Part shown: one piece after another, positions 52,968 to 62,729 of the stretch
Layout: every line of letters starts with the position of its first letter
How positions within the stretch are numbered: the first letter of the stretch is position 1
From: Blepharisma japonicum
Lineage: Eukaryota > Ciliophora > Heterotrichea > Heterotrichida > Blepharismidae
Direction of reading: 5' to 3'
Assembly (NCBI GenBank): GCA_949751835.1
Contig: CATKHK010000072.1
Span: forward strand, 62,001-126,000
DNA length: 64,000 bases
Program-made: the position numbers and the translations under genes
Notes under the pieces: generated by a model
What the model saw: only the letters and a program-made list of their open reading frames with translations
Told to the model about the DNA's origin: nothing
Database searches by the model: none

Positions 52968-54464
52968 ATGGTGACTACTCTTAATGCTATAGACACGATG
53001 AAGCGAATTAATCATAAATCTTCTGAATACCAGAAAAAACTGATCAAATTAATTAGTTTTGCAGAATCAAATTCTCCTGATGTAAACACTAATTAGAATT
53101 TTCCTGATAAAGTTCTTATTGATGCCTCAAAATTCCAAGAAATGTCTAAGATTACCAAAAACATTTTAGAGTATAATTTATTGATGTCAGACTCTCTTCA
53201 AAAGATTGAAATACAATTCGACGAATTTGAAAAAGTTCAGAAAATAATAGCAAGCTTAAAGAAACAGCTGGCAAGTATGAAGGAAAGAATTAAAAGGGAT
53301 GGGAAACTTATCAACTCTAATATCAAAAGGATAGGTCAAGTAATAAAAGAATTCAGAGAAAGGTGTAGAGACAGTTATGTAGAATATCTTAAATCAATTG
53401 ACCTTGACTTAAGAAGGGTCATGAAACCCTTTATTTCTATGGAACTCATAGATGAATTTGTTGAATACCCAAGGATAAACCCCAATGAAAGCCTCTATGC
53501 GAAATTTGAAAAACAAGTAATCCCCAAAAGAAATTTAGCATGCGATACAAATGACGAATTAAATGCAAATATACAAATGCTTGTTAATACTATGAATTCA
53601 GTTGTTAAAGATATGCTTATGATTTTAACTGAGGCGAATAAGAAATATTATGAAATTGTGAACCCAGAGTTGCTCGGATCTCATGTCGCTACTCCACTGG
53701 CTCAAGAACTGCCAGAATATTTTACGTTTTCATGTGAAGATTCGCCTGGAGATTCTCAAAATAGTGCTTTTGATAAATTCACAGTTTTCCAGTTAAAGAA
53801 TAAAATTCAATATCTTAAAGAAAAAGGAGACATAACTGCTAGAACTGCTGAAATGCTGCTTGTTAAACTTGATAAAATGGTAAAAGAAGGTAGAACTGAT
53901 ATTAATGAAATATTTGCAGATACTGATATTCCTATTACAAAAAGAGAAGAAATTGTTTTCAAACTTATTCAATACGATAAGGCAGATTCAAATGATGTAG
54001 ACATAAGTGATGTTTTAGAAATTTCTCCAGAAAATAAATTGGACACAGTTAGATTTATTGAAAAGGGGGCAAGTAAAGGCCATATCCAAAGCTCATTTGA
54101 TTGAAGGACCACAGAACGGCCGGAAGATAACTACTTGGATAAAACAATTGATGAAAAACTAGAAAAAATTAACAATACTCCAGCTGATTCAGGAAGGGTT
54201 GAGCTACTTTATTTTACACCAACTGCTCAAGCTTCAAAAGGAAGGCTTTTTAAGCAAAGGAATTCTGTTCAGTTTTCAATTGTGAGAGATACCAAAGATG
54301 AAGGCTACTCAAGACCAGTCACACTAAATAGATTAAGATCAAAAAGAAATAACAGTGAAATCAGAGTTCGAAATACAACCCCGAAGGTCTCAAAAAAGCA
54401 TTCTCCTAAGAGAACAGCATCCCACGCAAAGCGACTTTCACTTGTCAATAAATCCGTGCTATAA
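52968..54464 (+). CDS. Helical protein, unknown (1 intron)
   Basis: Exons are 52968-53081 and 53097-54464 (493 residues). The 15-nt intron is in phase 0, with UGA-Trp in SSFDWRTTERPE. Residues about 45-160 are coiled coil with many Lys and Arg (MKERIKRDGKLINSNIKRIG). The middle (VVKDMLMILTEANKKYYEIV) is helical, and the C-terminal 120 residues are basic and Ser/Thr-rich (HSPKRTASHAKRLSLVNKSV). No known domain, no membrane segment. Function unassigned. Confidence 0.8.
53082..53096 (+). other. Spliceosomal intron, 15 nt
   Basis: GTAAACACTAATTAG, phase 0, in-frame TAG. Confidence 0.92.
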
Positions 54465-54576
54465 AGCTAATTAAATAATTGCGCGATTTTTCTACTGAAA
54501 AATCTTTTACAGCTGAAGTGTTTTAAGCTTAGTTTTTAAAAAAATAGAAAAAAGCCTCGTTGATTAAATGTTATTA

Positions 54577-54891
54577 CTAATCCTTTTCTTCATCTTCTTC
54601 AGGGACATCTTCTGGCAAGACTCCTTGGACATCTAATGCATAACAGCCTGGGATTTTATTGGAAAGCCTATTTCATCTTCCTACCCAAGATTGTGCAGGA
54701 TTTATCATGGATATAATTCCTTCAAACCTTGAAGTTGTGCAGTCGATCATCCTTTCAGAGTCATTTTTGATCTCCAGCTGTTCACAGTTTTCACATCCGT
54801 CCTTGAGCCATTGATCTTCTGATTTAATAAGCTTGCATCTAAGACATGCTCTAAGCTTTGTGTAAGTAGCTGGCGCGATTCCTTCAGTCAT
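54577..54891 (-). CDS. SUPT4H1: Transcription elongation factor SPT4
   Basis: 104 residues. SPT4 pairs with SPT5 (DSIF) to control RNA polymerase II elongation. The N-terminal zinc finger is LRACLRCKLIKSEDQWLKDG-CENC (C-x2-C, then C-x2-C). The DCTTSRFEGIISMINPAQSW core and SWVGRWNRLSNKIPGCYALD follow, all as in eukaryotic SPT4. UGA at 54673-54675 encodes the conserved Trp after VGR; reading through gives the full family length with an acidic end. Stop TAG. Its start faces the next gene's start across 87 bp. Confidence 0.97.
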
Positions 54892-54978
54892 TTTATAATT
54901 ATAAAGCTCATTTCCTTAATGAATAATCTATTAAAATAGAATGGAAGTATCTTCTCAAATATATTAAAATAATTGAAG

Positions 54979-56325
54979 ATGGAAGAATTCACTATCCCAA
55001 AAGAAGAAAAAGCAGAGATTTTGCCAATATTTAAAATGTTTTGAAAAAGTAAGGATGCAACTTCCAATAAAAAAAATTCAAATTCAAGGACCTCACATTT
55101 GACAAATAATTCTGATGAACTTCCAGGGACTATGAATACCGAAGAAGAGCAAAGGAATAACTTTTTGAAGCTTAATAGCAATGGACTAATTGATGAAAAA
55201 GGCAATCTGCTAAATGAAGTTTCTCCCGAAGAATCAGAAAATAATCCCCAGCACATCTCAATGCATTTTGTAAACACCCCTTCAAAATCCACAAAATATT
55301 CAATACGAATTGTCAAAGAGCCTACAAAAGAAGACTCATATCATGACATCCTCCTTAAATCAGCAAATGAAAATATACTAATTGAAAAATTCCAATCAGA
55401 AAAAAGAGAACTGCGAACGAGCAAAGCAAAAGATATAGAATTTGCCTTACCAAATTCTATGGAAAGGCTAAAAATAGGCGCCAAGGTGTGAAAATATCAT
55501 TATAATAAGCCAACCAAGAAAGAGGTTCAAATCAGGCTGAGAAATGAATATTTTGAATACTTAAGCAGACAAACATGGGTCAGAATTTCTGGAAAATTCA
55601 TTTATGGAATTCTTATTGGCAACGGCGGGTCAACATTTAAAATCTATAATGAATTTGCCAAAAAAAATAAATTGGAAATAGACGAACCAACAAATTGTTT
55701 TTCAGTTATGACAGAAATTCGGACTTATGATTTTTCAACTCCTAATGATATTGTTAGATATGATTTATGCATCACTTTAAGCTGGCTTGCCAGCTTACAA
55801 TGCAAGATTCCCACTTCTTTGCCTTTGACAAAAAGTAATTTCTATTTAGAATTAATCACCTTCAAAATCATCAAAATAAAAATTGAAATTTCAGCCAAAG
55901 AAAAATCTTTATCCATTGTTGAGTTATTTTTATTGGCAATTTATATAACATTGAATGAACAAAATAATAATTCAAATGAAATTTCTGTTATTTCAAAGAT
56001 GCTGAGAAGAAGGTTTACCAATGAATGCAAATTGTTTAGGTTCATCTTTCGATCAACAGGAAGAAACTTTGACAGAACTGCTAGCTATGAACAAATTCGT
56101 GTTAACTATCTCAAAATGAATAGGTTCGAGAAATTGAAGAAAAACCTGCCTGTTTCTGATGCAAGGCAAGAATTAAAAAGAAAAAAGACGTCTCTTATGT
56201 CTTTTCTAACCCCAAGTATTAAATCACTATTTAGAAAGAAAAAAGCTAATGAAATTGATAATGGAAGCAAATCTACTTCGCCGCAACAAAATTCTACTCC
56301 ACTTGGTGACTCATATAACATTTAA
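54979..56325 (+). CDS. Unknown protein, folded C-terminal domain
   Basis: 448 residues; UGA-Trp in FKMFWKSKDA and at 55489-55491 (AKVWKYHYNKP). The N-terminal 150 residues are Ser/Asn/Glu-rich and disordered. From about 175, a compact alpha/beta-like region begins (EYLSRQTWVRISGKFIYGIL, FKIYNEFAKKNKLEIDEPTN), with hydrophobic stretches SLSIVELFLLAIYITLNEQN but no clear TM helix. The C-terminus is strongly basic (RKKTSLMSFLTPSIKSLFRK). The following gene starts 50 bp later on the same strand. No family recognised. Confidence 0.75.
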
Positions 56326-56375
56326 TTTCTGACTTATGTACTTAAAATTAAGAATGCCAAATTAATTAACATAAA

Positions 56376-57287
56376 ATGTTTTCCTTATCAAATAATACTT
56401 TAGCTCCAATTTCAAAGCAAAATAAAGAGCTCAGTGATTCAGAATCAGAAAGTTTTAAAAGCAGTGACTTTGGTGGAATGTTTGACCAGCAACTTATAGA
56501 TAAATATGAAGAGGAGCATTATGAGTTTATGCAGTATGGAATTTCTCAAAAAAGTCAACTGATAATACGTAGGCTTTCTATGTCAAAAAATATTCCATAT
56601 GAATTCAGAATCCAACCACTCTTTCGTCTACTCATTGGAGCTTACCAAGAAATGAATTTAAATGAAATTGAAGTTGCAATGTGATCAATTTATGTTGAAC
56701 GTTTCGTTTGACCACAAGTTAATTCACCACTACACTATTTACTAGTTATCACTGCTTTTACAGCTAAATTACACATGAATGATGATGTGAGCCATTTGAG
56801 GGAGTACTTGAAAACAAAAATATTGAGATTTGAAGAAAATTTCATAGAGTGGTATGCAAAAAACGAAAAAAATATGAATGTGTCGCTGAATGAGCTTAAT
56901 TTAGTCTATGCAAACTTAGGAGAAAGTATGGCGATTTCTAAAGATTATAAGACTCTAGAACTAAACTTCTATGTTGATGACATTCTTAAGTCTTCTTTAC
57001 CTTATCAGTCAGAAGCGAGGGAACTTAATTATGATTATAAATCTGAAATCAAAACTATCAGCAATGATCATATTCCTGTCATGCCACTTGTATTCCCTCC
57101 TATTGAAGTCCGCCATCTCAACTTTTACGATAATTTGTTGCCTCCTCTTTCCAATCCTAACAGCAGCTCTCATACTCCCCTTGTTCCAACTCCTGGATAT
57201 GAAATAGGGGCAGAATTTTTAAATCTCACTCCAAACATTCCTCAAAAAGGAAAACCTAAGGCAAGCTTTTGAGAAATCAATATATAA
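56376..57287 (+). CDS. Unknown protein
   Basis: 303 residues with UGA-Trp codons at 56682-56684, 56709-56711 and 57270-57272. The first part is acidic and Ser-rich (SDSESESFKSSDFGGMFDQQ). A helical central domain follows (PLFRLLIGAYQEMNLNEIEV, PLHYLLVITAFTAKLHMNDD), then a Pro/Asn-rich C-terminus (LPPLSNPNSSSHTPLVPTPG). There is no catalytic motif or convincing TM helix. The end reads through UGA to WEINI and TAA at 57285. It forms a plus-strand series with the preceding gene, whose stop is 50 bp away. Confidence 0.75.
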
Positions 57288-57372
57288 TTTAATGTTCATC
57301 ATTTTGGCTTATTGTGATATTTCTTTTCAAAAAAAAGATAGGATAATTATTTATATAATTTAGAGGCTAATA

Positions 57373-57525
57373 ATGGATGAGTCCTTATTCAATCTTTCGT
57401 ATGTCGCTGCTATTTCAATTATTTTGGGAATCATTGTAACATTCACGTGCCTAAGAAAGCAAAATCCTAAAATTGAGAAGAAAACAGGATCAGAGTTGTG
57501 GAAGTCACAGAAAAAGCGAGAATAG
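57373..57525 (+). CDS. Tiny single-pass membrane protein
   Basis: 50 residues: a short acidic start (MDESLFNLSYV), one hydrophobic helix (AAISIILGIIVTFTCLRK) and a basic tail with ELWKSQKKRE before TAG. The layout, with charge switching from acidic to basic across the helix, is that of a small tail- or signal-anchored protein with the C-terminus in the cytosol. It is flanked by 85 bp and 210 bp of non-coding DNA and there is no competing ORF. Whether it is expressed is unknown; the Trp here is TGG. Confidence 0.6.
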   Translation: MDESLFNLSYVAAISIILGIIVTFTCLRKQNPKIEKKTGSELWKSQKKRE

Positions 57526-57737
57526 AGTGTTTGATTTTAATTAATTAGCTTATTTTCTGCAAAGAAATTTAATTTATATTCAGAAAATTCTGTTGAAAAG
57601 TATTTTTAGTTTTTAAATTAATTTAAGCTCTATTGAATGATTTGACACATAAAAAAGTTTTTAGCCTTTAGGCATGAGTTGAGTATCTTTATATTTTGAG
57701 CCATCAATTATAAATATCAATGCCTTAATTTATACAG

Positions 57738-58790
57738 TTAAATTATAATACACTTTGAGCAATATCCAAGTCTGGCTTTTCCTCTTAATTCTGCTTGGAT
57801 TTCTTTTATTTCAATCTCGTCTTCTTTTGTATTTGTGTTTGGCTTTGTTTCAGACATTGTACGCTTCGGCATTTTGGTATTAGTCAACACATTTGTAATA
57901 TCAATCGGCTCTTCATCTGAGCTTGAGCTTTCTGAGTCAGCTTGGTATTTATACTTTATATCATCATCTGAGTATCCTCTCAGCCTTCTCTCAAGCTTTG
58001 CTTGAATTGGTGAGTAATTTTGGCTTCTATTTAACCCTATTTCCACTTTTTTTGATTTTCATGCAAGATTTCTGCTCCCAAGTATTTTTTTCGGAGAAAG
58101 TAATGGTGAGTCTCCAACAAGAATAAAATTACTTTCTTTAGGCTTTGCTGCATCAATTTTTTCTAAATTCTTTTCAAATTCTGGAAGATTTTCTTTTTCA
58201 TTTATCTCTAGTTCATGAGCTGGCTCTTCTATTTTCTTATCAGCAGAAATTTCAATTTTTTCAGTGAAATATTCTTTCTTTAACAAATAATCATCTTCTA
58301 TAACGATATCTGATAATGATAAATTCATTTCGCCTCTTTGCTTTGAATAATCTTCAGATGAAAAGCTCGAGCTGTGCTTATGTGAAAGCATCTGCACACA
58401 AGTTGTGATGCTTAACTTTGCTGATTTATCACTGCATTCCTCAATCGGGATTTCTAATCTCCGAAATGTTTCTTGGTTGGTGACTTTTTCTGGTAACTTC
58501 AATTTGCATTTTCCTAATTTTACAGAGAGTTTTGCTTGTTTTTCAATAATAAAAAAATTGATTCAGTCGTTTTCAGGTTCTTGTTTATTGATAATAAAAG
58601 TTAATGGTTGCTCGATGACTGCTCTCCCTTGGAAAATATCATAATGCATAGGGAGTGTTTCAAATTTTGCATCTTTATATTCAGCAACTATTTGTATTGA
58701 GCTGACATCTAATTGTAAAATTTTCAAGTAATGGACTTGGATTTTATAGCAATACTTTGAGGTGTCTGTGTTTCTTAAATCTTGTGTCAT
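57738..58790 (-). CDS. NT-C2-domain protein with CaaX tail
   Basis: 350 residues; UGA-Trp at about 58563 and 58059. The N-terminal 120 residues (KYCYKIQVHYLKILQLDVSS, IVAEYKDAKFETLPMHYDIF, QGRAVIEQPLTFI) have the pattern of an N-terminal C2 domain (EEIG1/PMI type), a membrane- or cytoskeleton-associated module. A long acidic, Ser-rich disordered region follows (SESSSSDEEPIDITNV). The C-terminus YCSKCIII is a CaaX box with an extra upstream Cys, so prenylation and perhaps palmitoylation are likely. Stop TAA. It is the third CaaX-ending protein of the window. Confidence 0.75.
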
Positions 58791-58847
58791 TATGTCAGAA
58801 ATTTATATGTTAAATTTTGGCGAAGTCATTAAAATGGTTTAAAATTA

Positions 58848-60656
58848 CTAAAATAGCTCCACAAAAATTAGCTGGTCTACTAAGAAGCAATAATTTGTAG
58901 CAGTTCTTCCCCATCGTTTTTTTACTTCTTCTAAAATGATATCATCTGGAGTTTCAAGTTGTCTTTGTCTCCTCAAAAACTGATAAATTTCATTAAATAA
59001 CTTCTCTCCCATGCAGTCTACACATTGCTTTCTCATCGATGCTCTTTTATCGACGACAATTTTAGTAGGAGACAACCCTGAGGTTGACTCTCTTGAAGCT
59101 TCTTCTATTGAATCTAATCTTCCGCCATTATTCATTTGGTTTCTATACATGCTGATGACTTGTGTGAGCTCTTCTGGGTTGTTTTCTGCAATTTCAGGGT
59201 TTCCATCTTCAACGAAGTTCAAGTTATATTGTCCTGATGCCCGAATCGGCCTGTCATCGTGAGGATTATTTTTGGCACCAAACACATTTGTATAAGCTGA
59301 GGCTTCAAAAGTGTCAGAATAGGTCATGGTATCTTCTGTGGGCTGGGAATATTTTAAATAGTTTCTATAATTTTCTTCGGTGTTTAAGTCTTGAGACCTA
59401 GTTAAATTAAACTCTTCAGTCAGCTCTGATAAATCTTCAGCTCTTTCATATGATTTTTGGTTAGTAAATACTAATGATGCAATTGTTGACCCGCTTCCGC
59501 TCAAATCCCTCGGTGGGGCCATCGCTTTGTTAATTACAGCTTGATTTTGTTGTCGTTGGCTTGGAGAAGAGTACAGCATATCCTGCTTTCTTTGTTTCGT
59601 TCTACGTTACTTTTACATTTGATTTGTCATATAAGCTTCTCTTGCAGCTTGCTTTAGCTTTTCTGCTTCTTGTTCGGCCTTTTCCCTTTTTATCCTTGCT
59701 AACCTTTCCTTTGGAGTTTCATCGGGCCTGGCAGGACTCGGAGGTTCTTGCACCTGTACTGCGGTCTTTCTTATGCTCAAAGATCTGACGGTCGTTAAGC
59801 TTTGTCCATTTGTGTCTACAAAGTTTTGCATGAATGATAAAACATATGGGGTTCTTAATAGCTCACTTATAGAAATTCTTTGAGAAGAGTCTTTGACAAG
59901 TAGATTTCTATTTGAGGATTACTGTACTATCGATCGTAATTGCTGGGAATAATGGGAGGGAATCGGCTCAGCCCTCTCTGTTACTATTTTAAATACTAAT
60001 CCAAGCAGATTATCAGCAGAAAATGCATGCTTTAGAGTACAAAGCTCATATAAAACACATCCAAGTGACCATGTATCACTTTTATAGCTATAAGGCTTAT
60101 TTTCACAGACTTCTGGACTCATATAGTAAGGCGTCCCTACCACTGTTTGGGCAGCCTCAGACCCTTGCAAGACTCTAGAAATTCCAAAATCTCCTAACTT
60201 TACAGTATTATTTCCAGTAAGATATATATTTGAAGATTTAATATCTCGGTGCAAAATTCCTTGAGAATGTATATATTGTAGAGCCATACACATTTGAACA
60301 AACCAGTTCATAATTTCGGTTTCCGTAAACGTTTCTCTCTGCTTCACTTTTTGTTTGATATGATACCCAAGATCTCCGATTTTGCAGTATTCCATAACAA
60401 TTATAAGCTGTCCTTCTTCACAGAAGCTTTCTTTATATTTCACTATGTTTGGATGGTTTAATCTTCTGAGAAGCTCTGCTTCTTGGTGAGCTCCTCTTAT
60501 TTCTTTGTCAGTCATTCCGCCCAGAACAATCTTTTTAGCGACATATTGTTGGCTATCTTGAAGGCTTTGGACTAAATGAGCACTTCCTGAATATTTTTTA
60601 CCAAAATTTCCTCTTCCGATGATCCCAAATTCTCTGTATTTTTGCAAGTAAGACAT
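58848..60656 (-). CDS. NEK-family (NIMA-related) protein kinase (2 introns)
   Basis: Exons are 60656-59923, 59907-59617 and 59601-58848 (592 residues). The kinase domain is at residues about 5-265: glycine loop IIGRGNFGKKYSG, Lys in YVAKKIVL, LHRDIKSSNIYL, KLGDFGISRV, GTPYYMSPEVCENKPYSYKS and DTWSLGCVLYELCTLKHAF, the NEK pattern. The first intron lies between SIVQ and NLLVKDSSQRISISELL, so splicing is needed to complete the C-lobe. A coiled coil follows (RLARIKREKAEQEAEKLKQA). The second intron leads into a 250-residue acidic tail ending KRWGRTATNYCFLVDQL. NEKs are expanded in ciliates and control cilia length and basal bodies. Confidence 0.95.
59602..59616 (-). other. Spliceosomal intron, 15 nt
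   Basis: GTAAAAGTAACGTAG on the minus strand, phase 2, TAA at the junction if retained. Confidence 0.92.
59908..59922 (-). other. Spliceosomal intron, 15 nt
   Basis: GTAATCCTCAAATAG on the minus strand, phase 2. Removal restores the kinase C-lobe (SIVQ-NLLVKD). Confidence 0.95.
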
Positions 60657-60720
60657 CTTAAAAACTATAAAAAACTCCTTTTAGATTATTTGTAATTATG
60701 AATAATACTTATAAGCTAAG

Positions 60721-62253
60721 CTATTCAGCCATGGTATCAAGAACTTGAAGCTTGGCTTTGATTGACCCAATTAAGAAATTGTCAACGCTTGCACTTTGTT
60801 GAAGTGCTTTCACACTGGTTGGATTTGATAAATCAGCTTTGATTTTCTTCTCAATAAGCAACTCTTTTTGCTTGATTTTCTTTATTTTTTCTTGAACTGG
60901 AGCATCTTGCAATTCGTTTTCCCAATTGAAGTTTAAGTCTAATTCTTCTTGAGGATGCTCTTTTTCGTACTCTTCTCTTTGCTTTCTTCTCTCTCCCAAG
61001 TAATCAATGACTTTAGCTTCTTTTTCAGGCTCTGCAGGAGGGGTGTTAGCTTTCTTAGCCTTTTTGAAAGGCTTTTTTTTCTTTTCAGGCTCTGGACGAT
61101 TTTCTTCAACTGTATTTTCTAGCGTTTTTACTGTTCTTTTTGGTATTGGATTTTTAATTTTATCAATTCTCTCTTGTAATTCTTGCTGTTTGAATTTATC
61201 AATTGTTGGTGAAAACATTTCTTTGACAATCTCAGCATATCTCGTCTTTTTCTCTATCATCTTAAGCCTTTCTAAATTAGCCAAATTTTGGGCTTCTTTT
61301 TGCTGCTTTTCTTGTTCAATAATTTTGACACTCCAAGTGGTTGATAAGTTTGAGTTGGATCTTACTTTGAAGTCAAGCTTTTTGGCCGTTATTTCTTTCT
61401 CAGTTTTTTGAGCTTGCTCTTGTTTTAAGGATTCATACCATTTAGCATGCTCCGAGAGCTGATCTTGCCTTATCGGCTGGTATAGCATTCTTTTTTTTGC
61501 AAGCTCTGCTTTTCTTTTTTCCAGCTCAGGCATTTCAATATCGCTTTTAAATTTCTCTTCTATTTTCACAAAAAGTGGTTTTTGCTTTTTGATTTCTTCG
61601 AATTCTTGTTTTCTCCTTTGAATTTCTTCTAGCTCTCTTTGCCTTTGCAGCTTTTTTTGCTGCATCCTTTCAAGCTCGCTTTGGTATTGTTCTTCTTTTT
61701 TTCTTTTTATTTCTTCTTGCTGTACTTGTTTTGCTTTTTTATCTTCATCAATCATTTTTTCGAGCTCTTGGATATGCTTTTTTATTTTTTTGGCTCTCTT
61801 CTGCTGCTCTAGAAAGTAATTGTGAACGACTTTAGTGTTTTCTTCACTTTTTTTCTTTTCAACATTAAAGAATTCTTGCCTTACTCTAGAGTTTTGAAGG
61901 TTTAGCTTAGGATTTTGTTCCATATCTTCGAATGGATTAAGTCCTTCGATGGACTCAGCAATTGTGGAAAGTTTGGCCTCTAGTTGCTTTTTAAGTCTTT
62001 TCGCCTCTCTAAGTTTTGCTTTTCTGAGGTTGAGCTCGACGTCAGCGGAATTAAGTTTAAGAAGACTTTTATCGATGAGTTGCTTTATGCTGAATTTCTG
62101 AGACTGGTTTGTCCTTGATGCGAAGGTTTTCTTTATGAAGTCATTTGAAATAATTTTTGAGGTTGCATTATTGATTGTTTGCTGAGAAATCTCTATTGAC
62201 TGAGGAGTTAGTTTTGATGTTGTGAGTACATCTGATAGGAATGAGCTGGCCAT
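60721..62253 (-). CDS. Long coiled-coil protein, unknown
   Basis: 510 residues with no UGA and no intron. Residues about 70-250 are highly charged coiled coil (KKAKQVQQEEIKRKKEEQYQ; LQRQRELEEIQRRKQEFEEI). A Lys/Pro block lies near 400 (KKKKPFKKAKKANTPPAEPE). The C-terminal part includes EELDLNFNWENEL and ends TMAE before TAG. There is no recognised domain. It sits 64 bp upstream of the NEK kinase gene on the same strand, and its composition is typical of basal-body or axonemal structural proteins. Confidence 0.85.
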   Translation of the reverse strand: MASSFLSDVLTTSKLTPQSIEISQQTINNATSKIISNDFIKKTFASRTNQSQKFSIKQLIDKSLLKLNSADVELNLRKAKLREAKRLKKQLEAKLSTIAESIEGLNPFEDMEQNPKLNLQNSRVRQEFFNVEKKKSEENTKVVHNYFLEQQKRAKKIKKHIQELEKMIDEDKKAKQVQQEEIKRKKEEQYQSELERMQQKKLQRQRELEEIQRRKQEFEEIKKQKPLFVKIEEKFKSDIEMPELEKRKAELAKKRMLYQPIRQDQLSEHAKWYESLKQEQAQKTEKEITAKKLDFKVRSNSNLSTTWSVKIIEQEKQQKEAQNLANLERLKMIEKKTRYAEIVKEMFSPTIDKFKQQELQERIDKIKNPIPKRTVKTLENTVEENRPEPEKKKKPFKKAKKANTPPAEPEKEAKVIDYLGERRKQREEYEKEHPQEELDLNFNWENELQDAPVQEKIKKIKQKELLIEKKIKADLSNPTSVKALQQSASVDNFLIGSIKAKLQVLDTMAE

Positions 62254-62729
62254 GATTATGTATAAATTATTATTCTTCTTAATGTAACTGCTTTGATTAA
62301 GGGTTATTTTTTACTAGAATCGAAACTGTTTTTAGATAAATATGAGAGTCAAGTTTAATTTAATGCAATTTAGGTAGATATTAAGACTAATAAACTTTGG
62401 ATATGAATGCAAGAAACCATTTTTCAGCAGTAAAAATATTAATTAAAATAAAATCTAAATTGCTGCAAGGTATATTATAAAGATAATCGTATAAAAAAAT
62501 ATCATGAATAGTTCCTTACTTGTGTAACTTTAGTAAAAGAAAATGAAACATAAAATAAATCTCGTTCTATTGTAGCAAGATTAAATAATTTTATTTAGCA
62601 AAGTTTTCATAAAATGATCTTTAGGCCAAAAAGATCTTTGATTTGTTGTTTTATTAAATTAAAGTTATCTATTTTAAATTTAATCGAAACTTCAAAGAAA
62701 ATTTCACTCATTAAATTTTATTTAATTTC
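62254..62729. other. Divergent intergenic region
   Basis: 475 bp between the long coiled-coil gene (minus) and the transporter gene (plus). AT-rich, no coding frame of note. A short hairpin (GATCTTT...AAAGATC, near 62617-62636) lies about 95 bp before the transporter ATG. Confidence 0.55.
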
